Assembly: GCF_000764305.2 (NCBI RefSeq)
Contig: NW_025944672.1
Coordinates: 1 to 64,000 of the forward strand
Length of the DNA: 64,000 bases
Direction: 5' to 3'
DNA from: Hyalella azteca
Taxonomy: Eukaryota > Arthropoda > Malacostraca > Amphipoda > Hyalellidae
The first letter of the stretch is position 1. Each line of letters opens with the position of its first letter. Positions 47,503 through 59,089 of this stretch are shown piece after piece. Both the position numbers and the translations under genes were made by a program. The notes below the pieces were generated by a model, which was given only the letters and a program-made list of their open reading frames with translations, made no database searches and was not told the origin of the DNA.

Positions 47503-48152
47503 CAAGAAGCCTATATGTACCCTCAGGTAGACCGCGAGTTAAAAAAGGTGTTTGCTGGAAACACCTTCAAAAGAAATGTGAATACGGGAAGAACGGTGAA
47601 GCATGCACAATCTCACACCCTAGAATGTGTTATAAATTCTTTGATTGTGGAAGCGGTCATCCCAGAGGGTGCAAAATAAGTAAGGATTGCCCCTTCTATC
47701 ATCCTACGCTGTGCTGGAGTATCATGAACAGAGAGGTCTGCACGAGAGAAAACTGTCGTTTCCACCACATCAAATCAAGAAAACAAAGTGGAGAAAACGG
47801 CAATAGAGCGAGAAACAATGATATTCCTTCACAGCAAATGGCGATGCCCACCGCACAGCCCGCCCCTCGCGCTCAGGGAAGACAGAGCAAAGCTGAGAGA
47901 AACACCGTTGGAAGGAGCGGTGAGATACTAGGTGGAAATGAACGAAGTCAATGGAGAAGAGGAGACGACTTAGCTAATCCACTGAGTAGACGATGTGTAC
48001 GGGGCAGAGAAGCACGTGAGGAGCAAGAGGTTACCCTCAGTGCTTTTTTAGACATGAAGGACCAAATGCAATATCAATTGGAAATGATGCAACTCCAGAT
48101 AAAGGAGCTGCTGGATCAGGGACGCCTGGCAGATCGGTGTCGCTGCAGATAA
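47503..48152 (+). pseudogene. LINE family B ORF1 with CCCH-type zinc fingers
   Basis: Reading switches frame near 47625, so the ORF is broken. The second frame carries CYKFFDCGSGHPRGC, then CPFYHPTLCWSIM and REVCTRENCRFHHI, i.e. repeated Cys-Cys-Cys-His fingers of CCCH type, followed by a polar, charged linker and a C-terminal helix rich in Q, M and L (DMKDQMQYQLEMMQLQIKEL) that may be a coiled coil. Such ORF1 proteins of non-LTR retrotransposons bind the element RNA. The 3' end overlaps the start of ORF2 in another frame. The 5' end is lost at the adapter. Confidence 0.7.
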
Positions 48153-51035
48153 GAACATCAAGAAGGGAAGAGTCTGTCATCCTGCTGGCCAATATCGAGG
48201 GGCTCTTCCCACGAAGAGCGCGCCATAAGATTGGCGTGCTGAGAGAGATGGCCGACGAGGGTGGGATCTTTATGATTGCACTAACGGAATCGCACCTAAG
48301 GAAGGTTATATTGGATGCAGAAATTGCAATGGAAGGATCCCTCGCAAGAAGCACGGTGGAAGTGAGATTGGAATCTGGAAACTCTGACGGATTTGTTGAA
48401 CACGTGTTACGCCACATAAAAAAACTTGACCTCTGCAAAGCCATAGTCTATAGGGCGCCTGCTTGCCCATCGGAAAATTTTAGCAAAACTTTGGAGGAAA
48501 TAGAAACCAAGGTGGCTGGACTGGGTGAACCAGCCCCCAGCCTGATAATGGGGGGAGACTTCAATCTCCCACGTATCCGATGGACAAGTCCGGGCGACGT
48601 AGAGGTTGGTGACCACGACAGAAGTCATGAAGCCAAACTAGTGAAGTTCGCTGCGGAACACTTGCTCAGTCAGCAGGTACGGTTGCCGACAAGGGAACGA
48701 AATATCCTAGGTCTATTCTTTACTGATAACGAAAGAATGGTGGTTGACGTTCGGGTTGAAGAAACCACACTGTCAGACCACCGACTGGTGAGGGTGGATA
48801 CGACTATTGGAACTGATACCCAGCCCAGGGCCATACCCCAAACTGGACTGGCAGGACTCAACTTTCACCATAGAAGAACAAATTGGGAGGCAATATGGAA
48901 TGAACTTGACGAAACTGACTGAAGAGAAGAGTTTCACGATATGAATGCAGAGGAAACTTACACAAAACTTTATGAGAAATTAGCACAGGCTTGTTTGCGT
49001 CATACCCCGAGAAAAACGGGACCCAAAGTCCGCAGCATTCCGGGAGACCGACGAATCCTTATGAGAAAACGCACGTTTGAATAAACAAATAGCTGAGTCC
49101 ACTAGTGATCTGAGGAGACAGAGACTAGTAGATTTGCACAATGAAATTGAACTCAGGTTGCAGGAATCGCATAGGATAGAAGAACAAGCTGCCGAGGAAC
49201 GAGTAGTGGAGGTAATCAGAGAAAACCCGAAGTATTTTTCAAATACGCCCAGTCCAAGGCTAAAATAAAGACGCCAGTGGGTCCGCTGAAGGATAACGAT
49301 GTCCTTGTAGGAGATGACAAGGAGTGGATGAGAGGAGATCCCAGTGTGAGTTACTGGGATCACAGTTTGAATCAGTCGTCAGTAACCCTCGCTACACAAG
49401 GGGGGAGAACGAAATCGAAGTTCTCCAGGAACTACCAGGAAAAAGGGGGTTGGAGAACATTGAGTGTGGGCCAGAAGGTATGGAAATAAGTATCAAAGAA
49501 TTGGCAACGTTTTAAGCACCAGGACCCGACGGAATTCCGGCAGTGCTGTTGAAGAAGTGTGTTGGAGCAGTGAAGGCTCCGCTCACAATGCTCTGGAAAG
49601 CCTTGATGATGGAGGGAATTATTCCTGAGGGCCTAAAAGTAGGACTGATAACGCCAATCCACAAAGGACAGACCCCAAAATTACAGACCTGTGACCTTGA
49701 CCTCACATGTGATCAAGGTTTTTGAGAAGGTAGTGGTCAGGAGGCTTGTCCGGTATATGGAAGAGGTTGACCTGTTTAATAACGGACAGCATGGTGTCCG
49801 ACGTAATCATTCCTGTTTGTCGGGGTAGGAGGAAGCCTGTTGAGGTGGATCCACAACTTGCTTACCGATAGAGTACAAGCTGTCGCAATTGGAAACTCGA
49901 AATCGAGAGAAGCGAAGGTGAAAAGCGGAGTCCCGCAGGGCTCAGTGCTTGGACCGATCCTCTTCCTCATCCACATTGCCGACATAGAATCGGAACTCAC
50001 CCACGCATCTACATCATCATTTGCGAACGATCCAAGAGTGCTGATGAAGATCACAGATGACCTAGACTGCGAGAGATTACAGGATGATCTATCGTCAATC
50101 TACGATTGGGCCCTAGTGAACAATATGCAGTTCAACGGCACCAAGTTTGAAGTAACGACAGAGATCGGATCATCGGAACGTCCGCACAGAGATCGGATCA
50201 TCGGAATGCAAAATCGATACTCGGCATCAGATGGCACAGAAATTGAGGAGAAGCAACTAGTTCGAGGTCTCGGAGTGTTGATGAGCACTGAAGCCACGTT
50301 CGATGCCCATATCGAGGAAATAGTCGCGCGCAGTCGGCAACGGATGGGGTGGATATGGCGGACATTTCGAACGAGAGAAGCAGCACCAATGATTAAACTC
50401 TTCAGAGCTCTTGTGCTCCCCAATCTTGAGTATTGCTGCCAACTTTGGTCGCCACTCAAGGCGGGTGCGGTGCGAAAACTGGAGGCAGTGCAGCGGACCT
50501 TCACGTACAGGATCAGCGGCATAAGGGAGCTGAACCTGAACTACTGGGGAAGGCTGAAACATCTGGAACTCACTCACAGGAGAGAAGAAGGGAAAGGTAT
50601 ATAATACTGTACACTTGGAAGATGATAAACGGACTGGCTCCCAACTTTGAGAGTGAGACCTCCAAAATAATGACATATTACAACGAAAGAAGGGAGAGAC
50701 TGTGCAGGATTCCCTCATTTAATAACCGAGCCGCGGCCAGAGTACAGACTCTTAGTGAGGGATCACTGTCCGTGGTAGGACCGAGGCTCTTTAATGCCCT
50801 GCCAAAAGCGCTGAGAGGAGGGGAGTTCACCCTTGCAACATTCAAGAGACTACTGGAAAAGTGGTTGAGAAAGATCCCGGATTGTCCAGTAATGGGGAAC
50901 TACCCTCAGCAAGTGACAAGCAACAGCATCTTGCATCAACTGGCCCAAAGGAGGGCAAATAGACGGAACACGTCCAACGTTACATCCGACGACGACTCGG
51001 AGACGGAGGACGACGAAGGCGGCGCATCAGCGTGA
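48137..51035 (+). pseudogene. LINE family B ORF2: endonuclease-reverse transcriptase, degenerate
   Basis: An N-terminal apurinic-type endonuclease shows ALTESHL (catalytic Glu), MGGDFNLPRIRW and TTLSDHRLVRVD, with an internal deletion after about 48335. Reverse-transcriptase blocks follow: APGPDGIPAVLLKK (49518), SGVPQGSVLGPILFLIHI (49928), and the catalytic box reads FANDP (about 50017) where family members have F/YADD, so the palm is dead. Several stops and frameshifts separate them. The C-terminal part reads GWIWRTFRTREAAPMIKLFR, YCCQLWSPLKAGAVRKLEAV, GPRLFNALPKALRGGEF and an acidic end at 51035. CR1/Jockey-like layout. This nest interrupts the secreted-gene duplication unit. Confidence 0.85.
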
Positions 51036-51125
51036 CCGTGGACTACGACGTCCTAAACTCATCACAAGATCACTGGCTCCCTTTCGTCCAGCAGGCGAGT
51101 CCAATCGTTCAACGTAGATAATAAG

Positions 51126-51490
51126 TTAGTGGTGCAGGATCTGCCGGCAATAAAACAATGTTGACAATCTGATATGAGATGGTGAGCAGTCAAGTGATCG
51201 ATAGTTAATCCAATCCCTCACAATAGATTCCATTAGCTTACACACAACACTTGTCAGACTGGCGGGGCGATAGTTGCCGGGGCTGCTTTTGTCACCTTTT
51301 TTGAACAATGGTGTTACTTGAGCTTTTTTCCAGTCGGAGGGCAAAGTTCCTTCGTTCAAGATTTTTTGAAAGAATACTGTCAATGGGCCGGCCAGAACGG
51401 TTGCGAAGTCTTTAAGCAATCTGGGATGGAAGCCGTCTGGTCCACATGACTTGTTGGGATTTACTCTCAACACTCTTGACCTTCACACCT
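51126..51490 (-). pseudogene. LINE reverse-transcriptase N-terminal fragment, minus strand
   Basis: The minus strand reads LRVNPNKSCGPDGFHPRLLK, then LPSDWKKAQVTPLFKKGD and NYRPASLTSVVCKLMESIV, the fingers of a CR1/Jockey-type RT. It ends abruptly near 51126. It lies downstream (in element orientation) of the family B C-terminal part at 51500-52370, so the order is reversed relative to a single element and two copies are likely. Confidence 0.8.
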
Positions 51491-51499
51491 TAGTATCCT

Positions 51500-52370
51500 T
51501 AGTATTTCTTTGGGACATAGCAGTCCCAGGCCACGATGGATCGCCGCCTCTTATTATTCTTCATCCGCCCTCATTTGGGCCACCTGATGCACGATGCTGT
51601 TGCTTGCTTCTCGCCACTAGTAGTGTTGCAGTGGAGGTCGATCTGGGATTGTGCTCAGGAACACGTCTAGTTGTCTTGAAGGTCTCCAGGGTGAACTCCC
51701 CCTCTCTTAGATCCCTTGGTAAAGCGTTGGACAGCCTTGGCCCTGCCACGGAAAGCGATCCTTCTCGCAGGGACTCAAATCTGACTGCGGATCTGTTACG
51801 CAGGGGAGGGATCTTGCACAGTCTCCCCCTTCTCTCGTTGTGATATGTCTGAATCCTGAAGGTCTCGCTCTCGAAGTTTGGCACCATTGACATACAGAAT
51901 TTTGACAGAATTGACATACAGATTGACATACAGAATGACATACCTCTCCCGTCTCCTCTGCAGTGAGTACAGACTCAGTCGCTGTAACCTCACCCAGTAG
52001 TTAAAATTCTCCATCCCTCTGATCCTGGAAGTAAAAGTTCGTTGGACTCCTTCCAGTTGCCGTATGGCGCCTAGTGTGAACGGAATCCAGAGCTGGCAGC
52101 AGTATTCAAGGATAGGCATTACAGGGGCTCTGAAGAGTGTGATCATCGGTTCCGCTTCTCTCGTTCTGAACGTCCGCCAGATCCATCCCATCTGTCGTCT
52201 ACCTTTTGCGGTCATTGCCGGTATGTGATCACCAAAATTGACCTGATTGTTCATCAACACTCCTAGATCGCGAACGAGTCGCTTCTCTTCGATTTCCGAG
52301 TTGTCAGGTGCCAGGTAGCGGTGATCCATTCCAGCTCTTCCGGTTCCTCTGTACCTCAGGACCTCAAACT
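51500..52370 (-). pseudogene. LINE family B C-terminal fragment, minus strand
   Basis: The minus strand reads SEIEEKRLVRDLGVLMNNQV, GWIWRTFRTREAEPMITLFR, YCCQLWIPFTLGAIRQLEGV, then after a frameshift KIPPLRNRSAVRFESLREGS and GPRLSNALPRDLREGEF. It is closely related to the plus-strand copy ending at 51035, so the two face tail to tail. The 5' side stops at the N at 52380. Confidence 0.85.
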
Positions 52371-52519
52371 TGGTCCCGTNGGTCCAAGTTTGGCCATCGT
52401 ATGTGTGGTAGGTTAAACCAGAAACATTGATTAAAAAAAAATTTCACGTCAGACTAAAGAAGAACTAATTTACAAGTTTAATGCAATTTGTCTTGCTAAA
52501 TAGTAAATTATCAGACGCG

Positions 52520-53215
52520 ACGCAGCAAGCGTTCATCCTGCTGTCGGTGGTGCAGCTGCTGATCGAGCGAAGTCGACAGCGCCGACGTGGGGCGACAGAG
52601 CAGCCGTGCAGATGAGAAGGGCCTGCTATTGAACTAGAAAGAAAGTGAGTATTACCAGCGGTCCTGGGGTTTATTAGGCCGTAGGCCTGTCGCCGCTTCT
52701 TAACATCGCAGAACTTCCACGGTTTGTTGCGGACTCGAACTCACTGCTTCAGAATTTCATTGCTTAACCGCCCGGCCCCTTTGCCGATTCTGACCAGAAC
52801 TGGCGCACAGGGCTGGGATCGAACCCACACCTCTCTCCTCCAATCTTGGTACTCTGAACTGTAACCACTGGGCAACTCTGCTATTGACAATGAAGACAAA
52901 TTTATTGATATTATATGCGCAGAACTTGGACTATTATATTTCAAAGTGAAACGCATGATTACATATTTTTTTATCCTCACCAATTTTTAGGGAAAGTATT
53001 AATATGACTTATTTGATTTCTTTAGTATTTATGTGAAAATACCACGGAACGACGTATACATTGTACATTTCAAAAAACACAACCTTGAGGAAATATTTAT
53101 CATCCATAACATGTCTATGTTGTAATATGTTCTTATCATTTGAATTAAGAGTTGAATCTACAATTTCATGCTACGGTCCTTTCCTAGCAGGGCACTTCTA
53201 CCAACACTAGCACTA
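52520..53215 (+). pseudogene. Secreted-family pseudogene (copy B)
   Basis: The exon 1 remnant (52520-52650) matches the two other exon 1 copies, but ATG has become ACG, a 4-bp insertion (ATCG near 52560) shifts the frame, and the TGG near the exon end is TAG. The GTGAGTATT donor survives. Downstream intron sequence (from about 52880) is collinear with that after 59728, apart from an inserted SINE. A short exon 2 remnant (about 53175-53215, GGGCACTTCTACCAACAC) matches GGCACGTCTACCAACAC of the intact gene. Clearly dead. Confidence 0.85.
52656..52880 (-). mobile_element. tRNA-derived SINE, minus strand
   Basis: On the minus strand GTTGCCCAGTGGTTA is a good polymerase III box A and GGTTCGATCCC, about 35 bp later, a near-perfect box B. 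The body continues with GGCAAAGGGG, then unrelated sequence. The insertion is absent at the same place in copy C (after 59730), which marks its limits. Target duplications are not clear. Confidence 0.75.
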
Positions 53216-54120
53216 ACTCAAATTAAAGAATAGAAAAGCAAGATTGAACACAAGTAGTAATACGGTTTAAGCAGGAGGTCTTCACACAGGTAAGGTTAAG
53301 GTAATCCTAATCGCGATTGAGCTAATGAACGTCGACTATGTCTCCTAACATGCCACAAACGATGCGCGTATAAACATTAATGACGTAATTAGATAATAAA
53401 TTTCAACTAAAGATTTAGTGAAACTACTTTTATGAAGATATGGTGAATTTCTGTGCCATCTTCTTGTGTTTAAATTCCATGTTAATTTGCAATTTAAGCA
53501 ATCTAGTGATTTAAGTACCTCATTACTAAATATAATACGACAGCTTTTAGAAAAAAGTAACTTATTCATTCATGTTAATAAAAACGCGTCTCGTATGGTG
53601 TCAACAAAGCTAATATTTAATTGGTCATTTGGAACTTGGAAGATCTTGTGGTGTTGCCCACTAACTAGAGGACTAGAGGAGGCAGCTGCGTAGTTCGTGC
53701 AAGGAGTTGGAACCTTTGCGATATTAAAACGAGCCAAAACATTAGAATTTTCATTCCCACGTCGTCTACCTCCATGATAAATGAGAGAATGAGAATAGTG
53801 TAATAAAAAATATAGCTTATAGTTTCCAGTTTACACAGTACAGTAGTACAGTTTACAATGTTGACCGCGCTGATGCTGGCAGTTTAAACATGCAGTTAAG
53901 AATAGACAATATTATAACCTTAACAATATTATAAGATAGCAGATATATATAGATGTTCATTCAAAAGCAGCATAGGACAAACTGCGATTATATGACTACT
54001 TAGAGCTTCAAAATGTGTCCGCATGAGACAGCAGGACATCGAGTAGACCTCACTTGTTTATTACATCTAAGTTACATGTTCCTACTACCATTTAATAAAC
54101 CTTCAACTCAACCAAAACAT

Positions 54121-54280
54121 TATATAGAGTTTCAACAATTTTTCAAGTTTTCTAAAAACTTCCTTTTCAATTACACTAAGGCGTCGAATAATGATTCTGG
54201 ATAAAAAAGACACGATCGCAGTTCTGAAATAAAAATCCATATATTCTAACGTTTCGGCTATCTACACTTTAGCCATCATC
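54121..54280 (+). repeat. Left arm of a perfect 160-bp inverted repeat
   Basis: Identical over 160 bp to the reverse complement of 54532-54691. This arm probably represents the real locus; see the adapter at 54494. It contains a hammerhead-like core on the minus strand at its right end. Confidence 0.95.
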
Positions 54281-54282
54281 AG
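54251..54282 (-). ncRNA. Penelope/hammerhead-like core
   Basis: The minus strand reads CTGATGA, T, GGCTA, a 9-nt loop, TAGCC, GAAAC. CTGATGA and GAAA are the hammerhead ribozyme core, and GGCTA/TAGCC is a perfect stem II. An extra T between core and stem, and no clear stems I and III, make self-cleavage doubtful. Similar words are typical of Penelope-like retroelement termini, and three related cores lie at 60740, 63069 and 63264. Confidence 0.45.
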
Positions 54283-54493
54283 AGTAAATAAGATGATAAT
54301 CTGGAAAGAAAAGAAATTCAGATAAGAATACAGTAAATATCAGATCAGATTTTATCTGTACAAGTTGAGGAAATTTGACATCTCTTGGTATTTTACATTG
54401 ATGAACGGATTATTTTGTCTAATAGCTATTGCCTCCGCTATTCTAAGGTCTAATACTTCAGAAAAAGAATGAATTACAGAGAAANTAAATTAC

Positions 54494-54531
54494 CTGTCTC
54501 TTATACACATCTAGATGTGTATAAGAGACAG
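54494..54531. other. Embedded Nextera junction adapter (artefact)
   Basis: Perfect 38-bp mosaic-end palindrome, nine bases after the N at 54485. Its right flank is a perfect inverted copy of 54121-54280, which indicates a self-joined read pair. Confidence 0.97.
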
Positions 54532-54691
54532 GATGATGGCTAAAGTGTAGATAGCCGAAACGTTAGAATATATGGATTTTTATTTCAGAACTGCGATCGT
54601 GTCTTTTTTATCCAGAATCATTATTCGACGCCTTAGTGTAATTGAAAAGGAAGTTTTTAGAAAACTTGAAAAATTGTTGAAACTCTATATA
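54532..54691 (-). repeat. Right arm of the inverted repeat (probable artefact)
   Basis: A 160-bp reverse-complement copy of 54121-54280 without a single mismatch, starting immediately at the adapter. The lack of any divergence argues for an assembly or library artefact rather than a genomic palindrome. Confidence 0.9.
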
Positions 54692-55779
54692 AAAATAAAG
54701 TCCGATTTATTATTTCTGAATTTCCAAAACATTATTTCTTTATAAATTTTGGAAGTAAGTTAAAAATAAACTACTTTAGGCTGTTTAATTTTCACAAGTC
54801 TCTGGGTCTTCTTATAGTGCACCGTAGAGCACAAATCTTGGAACTAATGTGATAGCCAGACGTTGCCACGACTGTTTTTTTGGACAATTTTCTCAGTTTG
54901 GATAGGGTGCCGTAACGGACGGAAACAAGTGTATCGGCAAAATTAAAACAATTACCAAAGACAAACATTGAGCAGTATTTTACCGAGGCTTTTTCAGGTT
55001 TAGGCACAAATGATTTAAAAATTTGAACTATTTTTTTAGATGCGAAATGATGTGTGGAGTCAATAACGAAAATGGCGTTGAGAAGAAACACGAATTATGT
55101 TATTATTATTAACTGAAATTATCGAAATGCCATTTCTGTTTCTATTTGCAGTATTACCAAGGACGTTTATTTACCGACATCAAACGGCAGTTCAAAACTG
55201 AGAACGGCAGTTCAAATCAAGTAAACATATCGAACGGAAATAAATTGTTTTCTCTGAATTGATATCATCAACTCCTGCTTTTTCGGGCCTTTTAAATGAA
55301 TCTTCGCGATCAATAACCTTGCAAGGAGTTGACAATTGTCAAATGTCTAGAATTTTTTGAAGCCCTTAATCGCTTCGATTTTTTGTGAAGTTCAACCCGA
55401 ATTCTTGCCTTCTACTTGGATTTGATTGCCGAATTTCCTCGTGGAAGCCGCAGACGATCGTTAACCTACAGTAGCTACATTAATTTGCCATCAGCGTGGT
55501 ATTAAAAACAACAAAATATGGACTATTTTTAAATTTCAATTTTTACTCAGTACATACCGCATATAATTTAGAACCTACGAAAAAAGCAAATAAAGGACCA
55601 ATGTGAATTGAACAAAACATAATAAACATTTAAACAATTAAAACATTATATATCGACGTCTAACGATTCAACTGCATGTCAATGCAGCTATAGTTCATTA
55701 ATTACATTTACATACAAAACTCCGTGCAATTTTTCTTGTGTGCGCTCACGCTTTGCGCTATGACAGATGAGTAATTGGA

Positions 55780-56110
55780 GTGGATCCGGGGGACGCTAGG
55801 AATAAGAGAAGCGGAATGGATGATCACACACTTCTTAGAGCCCTTGTGATCTCTCTCCATGAGTACTGCTGTCAGCTGTGGATCCCGTTCACGGTGGATG
55901 CTGTGCGGCAATCGGAAGCGATCCTGCGAGCCTTCAGTTCCTATAGGATCACCGGGAGGAGATCTCTGAGGACGGGAGAGGCATGTCGTCATTCTGCATA
56001 CATGGAAAATGATAACAAGACTGGCCCATAATTATTGAAGTGAGTCCTTCATGATAGTGATACACCACAGCGAGAGAAGGGAAAACTGTGAGGGATACCT
56101 CATCACAGAG
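55780..56110 (+). pseudogene. LINE family B remnant, second segmental copy
   Basis: Same decayed LINE fragment as 41485-41935: AGTACTGCTGTCAGCTGTGG, CCCGTTCACGGTGGATGC and GACAGTGAGAGAAGG-type blocks in the same order. No intact frame. Confidence 0.7.
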
Positions 56111-56871
56111 CTGATGATTAAATTTGGGTTTAAAAAAAAAAGAGAAGAAATAGACGACGTTTCTTATCGTCTCATATATCTTAAAGTTTTAGAATCGGAG
56201 TGATTACTCCACCAATTTTACGTTACGTTCAGGTTCAGGTTCAAGATACCGGTATTCATTACTTATCGTTTTGTCAGGTGGTTTACCGAGTGGCACTTGA
56301 TTGACACGTAAATAAGGTTCTCTTTTTGGACAGGTTCCGGCAAAATATAGTACAAAGAGAGGGTTTTAATGAAACACTGATACATTTCCTATTAAACTGA
56401 GAAATTCAAGTTCACATCCTACGTTAACAAAAATCTCTAGTACATGAAAAATGTAATCCGCACAAAATCAAAGTCCCAAAATCTATCAGTTAAATCATCA
56501 TTTAAATCATCTAATATTACTGGGGAAAGTGTGTGATCCATAGCAGTTCCAATGCGTATGACAGTTGTCAACGACCGTAACTCGCGCACCCGTTCACGGT
56601 CGTGTGTTCAGGCGACCGTACCGCGGGTGCCACCGCGCATTGCAGCCGTATTTCAAGTGGCCGTACTGCAGCTGTATCGCGCGTCTCTCTTCATTTTAGA
56701 TGTTGTAATATATTTTAACTGAAATAAAAAAGACCAAGAAAATGAAAGCAAACAGAGATCAGTAGCTGCCGAAAAATTATTTTCTACTTTTGAGTCCACA
56801 TGAAAAACGTGGTCTTTAAAAATTTTTTTATACGTTTTATTTAATGCCAATACAACGTGCGAGGAACTTAA

Positions 56872-57149
56872 CACGTTGAGTGCGGCACAACCCACCACGG
56901 TTGCCAGATGGCCTCAAAACGGCCAAGCCCGCCGACAAAAAAAATATATTTCACTATTTACTAGTAAATTTGCAGGTTCCGGTGCAAAAATTAATTGTCC
57001 TTTTTTCGTACTTTTTTAAAATTTAATAAAGAAGTGCGCCATCAGAATTTTTTCTGGACAATGCAATTAAAAAAACTAGACAGCGGAATTTGTCCAGAAA
57101 AAAAAAGACCCTGCAACCCACCGGTGGGTCGTGCGGCACTTATAACGTG
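56872..57149. mobile_element. piggyBac-like MITE with TTAA target duplications
   Basis: A 278-bp element. The left end CACGTTGAGTGCGGCACAAC and the right end (reverse complement CACGTTATAAGTGCCGCACG) are terminal inverted repeats, and TTAA flanks both sides (56868-56871, 57150-57153). TTAA duplication is the piggyBac hallmark. No transposase. Confidence 0.8.
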
Positions 57150-57449
57150 TTAAACGATACCATTGATTAATCGGCTTATTTGATGATGCGCGGTATCTCA
57201 GAGTTAAGATCATAAAAACGAAATGATTGAAACTTGCATTCATTTTTTAGTCGAGTCATAAATTCTCGGTGATTCCAATATCTGTTGAAAGCTATACATT
57301 TTAAATAGAATATAAATGTAACGGAAGTAACGGCTGTTTGAGCTCAATTGACTCACGGCGCAGCCTCGTACGGACAGGCACCATATGTTCTTTCCGATCA
57401 CGATACGAACGGCCTGTCGGCAAGATTAAGCAGGTTTTGCAAACGGTGG

Positions 57450-59080
57450 CCGCTCAATTGAACTAATTGAGAGCTTTTTGATTATTCCACTTAACTTGTA
57501 GCTATCCAAAATTTGAATTTCTTATGGGTCAGTTGTCATTCTGGATTTACATTCAAGTGATCGTTCACTAAAAGTCACAATGTGAGCGAGACACATAAAA
57601 GATTCAATTAATCAAGCGTCTTTATTGAAAGTATTGAGGTTAAAGTGATACCTTCAAATTGTGAGTCTTATGCCGGATATACTTGACAGACGTCAAATAA
57701 ATATTATTTCATGCTGCTTACTTTCAACATAGTGATTATGTTAGTTCATTCTCCATCAGAAGGCACACTGTCGCTATTCTGCTCCACGACACCAATACTC
57801 CAATCAATTAATAAAGTCAGAGTGATGACGATCATTAAAGTAGACTAATGCCATATTGTATTCTCTACAACCAAAGAGACCAATGCGACAGCATCCAAAC
57901 TAAATTTTTTATAATTATTTTTTTTCTAATTTTCACTACTAGAAGAACATCAGGATCAGAACTAGCCTCATTCTGATTTGAGTTATGTATAGAAGTCCAA
58001 AGTTTTTGCGACACAAAATAGTTGACAGCCTCGACTACATCACTATTGGTTAGATTCACTTATATTTCTGCACATTCGCAGTGCAATGGTCGTTTAATAA
58101 AAAACTAACATAGGAGAGAGATAAGATATTTATCGTGCTTCCAGTTTTGTGAGATTTAATTGCACTCTTTTGCCTATTTTACGGATTTCTGTAGCTAAGA
58201 GGAACACAAATTAAACTAAGACGCCCATTAAAAAACGGTCCCGTTAATTAGCGCGTGCTGGTTTGGATGTGTTTTGTAAAGTCCAGTATGGAATCTATTT
58301 ATAAGGACGATTAAGTTTCGGCTGTGAATTTTCCTCATAGAAGTTGGAAACGATCAGTATTAAATAAAAGAAAATCCAGGTGCCTTACAGAGCGATAACC
58401 CATTGGTTGCTGGTGGCGGCCAAAGCTCGGGTGTAACTGGATACAGACTACAGAGCCCTTACTCTTGCGACTAAGTCTTTCACAGTGAAAAGTTTTCCGT
58501 TTACGGAAAAATATATACCAATAGCTTGTTCGATGCCACACAAATGGCTCAAATAAATTTTAGAGATGAGCAAGATTCTACTTAGTCGCCCAAGAGGAAT
58601 TAAGCAATTTTTGAACAAAACTATATCGACGAGATGAACTTGAATCACCTTATGGAACTAAATTTCACACTAGTTAGTGAATGGGTGACTCCGATACTTC
58701 GACTAGGTCGATGTAATGATTCAGTCGTCCAGAATTCAATTGTTCGAAAAGTTTAACTACACTATCGCTTGGTGTAATTCATTTGAATGAGGTGTGATCT
58801 CAAAATGTGTGGACGACAATCGATTAAAGCCGGAAAGAGGATGTCTATGAAATAAGTTCAAGTTAATTTTAAACGCGAATGTTTGGTCCTTTGTTTCGTT
58901 TCCAGCATCATTATTGGCTCGCCATTTCAAAACAATATCTGAGAAGTTATCTCGTTCAAATTTAGCTTTAAACTAAATTTAAACAGAGCAAATGGTAAAA
59001 CATTTTATTATTAAAATCGATAAAGAAATAACTTGACACGTGAATATATGTGGAATAAAAATGAGATGAATTAACTAATC
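57450..59080. other. No gene recognised
   Basis: AT-rich DNA between the duplicated left block and the upstream block of copy C. No exon, RNA or element end was identified. Confidence 0.45.
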
Positions 59081-59089
59081 TTATCGAAT

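Larger units (their letters stand above)
55170..57440 (+). repeat. Segmental duplication, copy C (partner 40840-42180)
   Basis: Collinear with 40840-42180 through several anchor blocks, including TTTCCTCGTGGAAGCCGCAG, the LINE B remnant AATAAGAGAAGCGGAATGGA and TATAAATGTAACGGAAGTAA. It is longer because of extra sequence, including the piggyBac-like MITE at 56872. Confidence 0.8.

Noticed and set aside
48037..50718. Several minus-strand frames of 60-150 codons
   Set aside because: They are shadows of the plus-strand LINE ORF2; the plus strand shows endonuclease and RT motifs.
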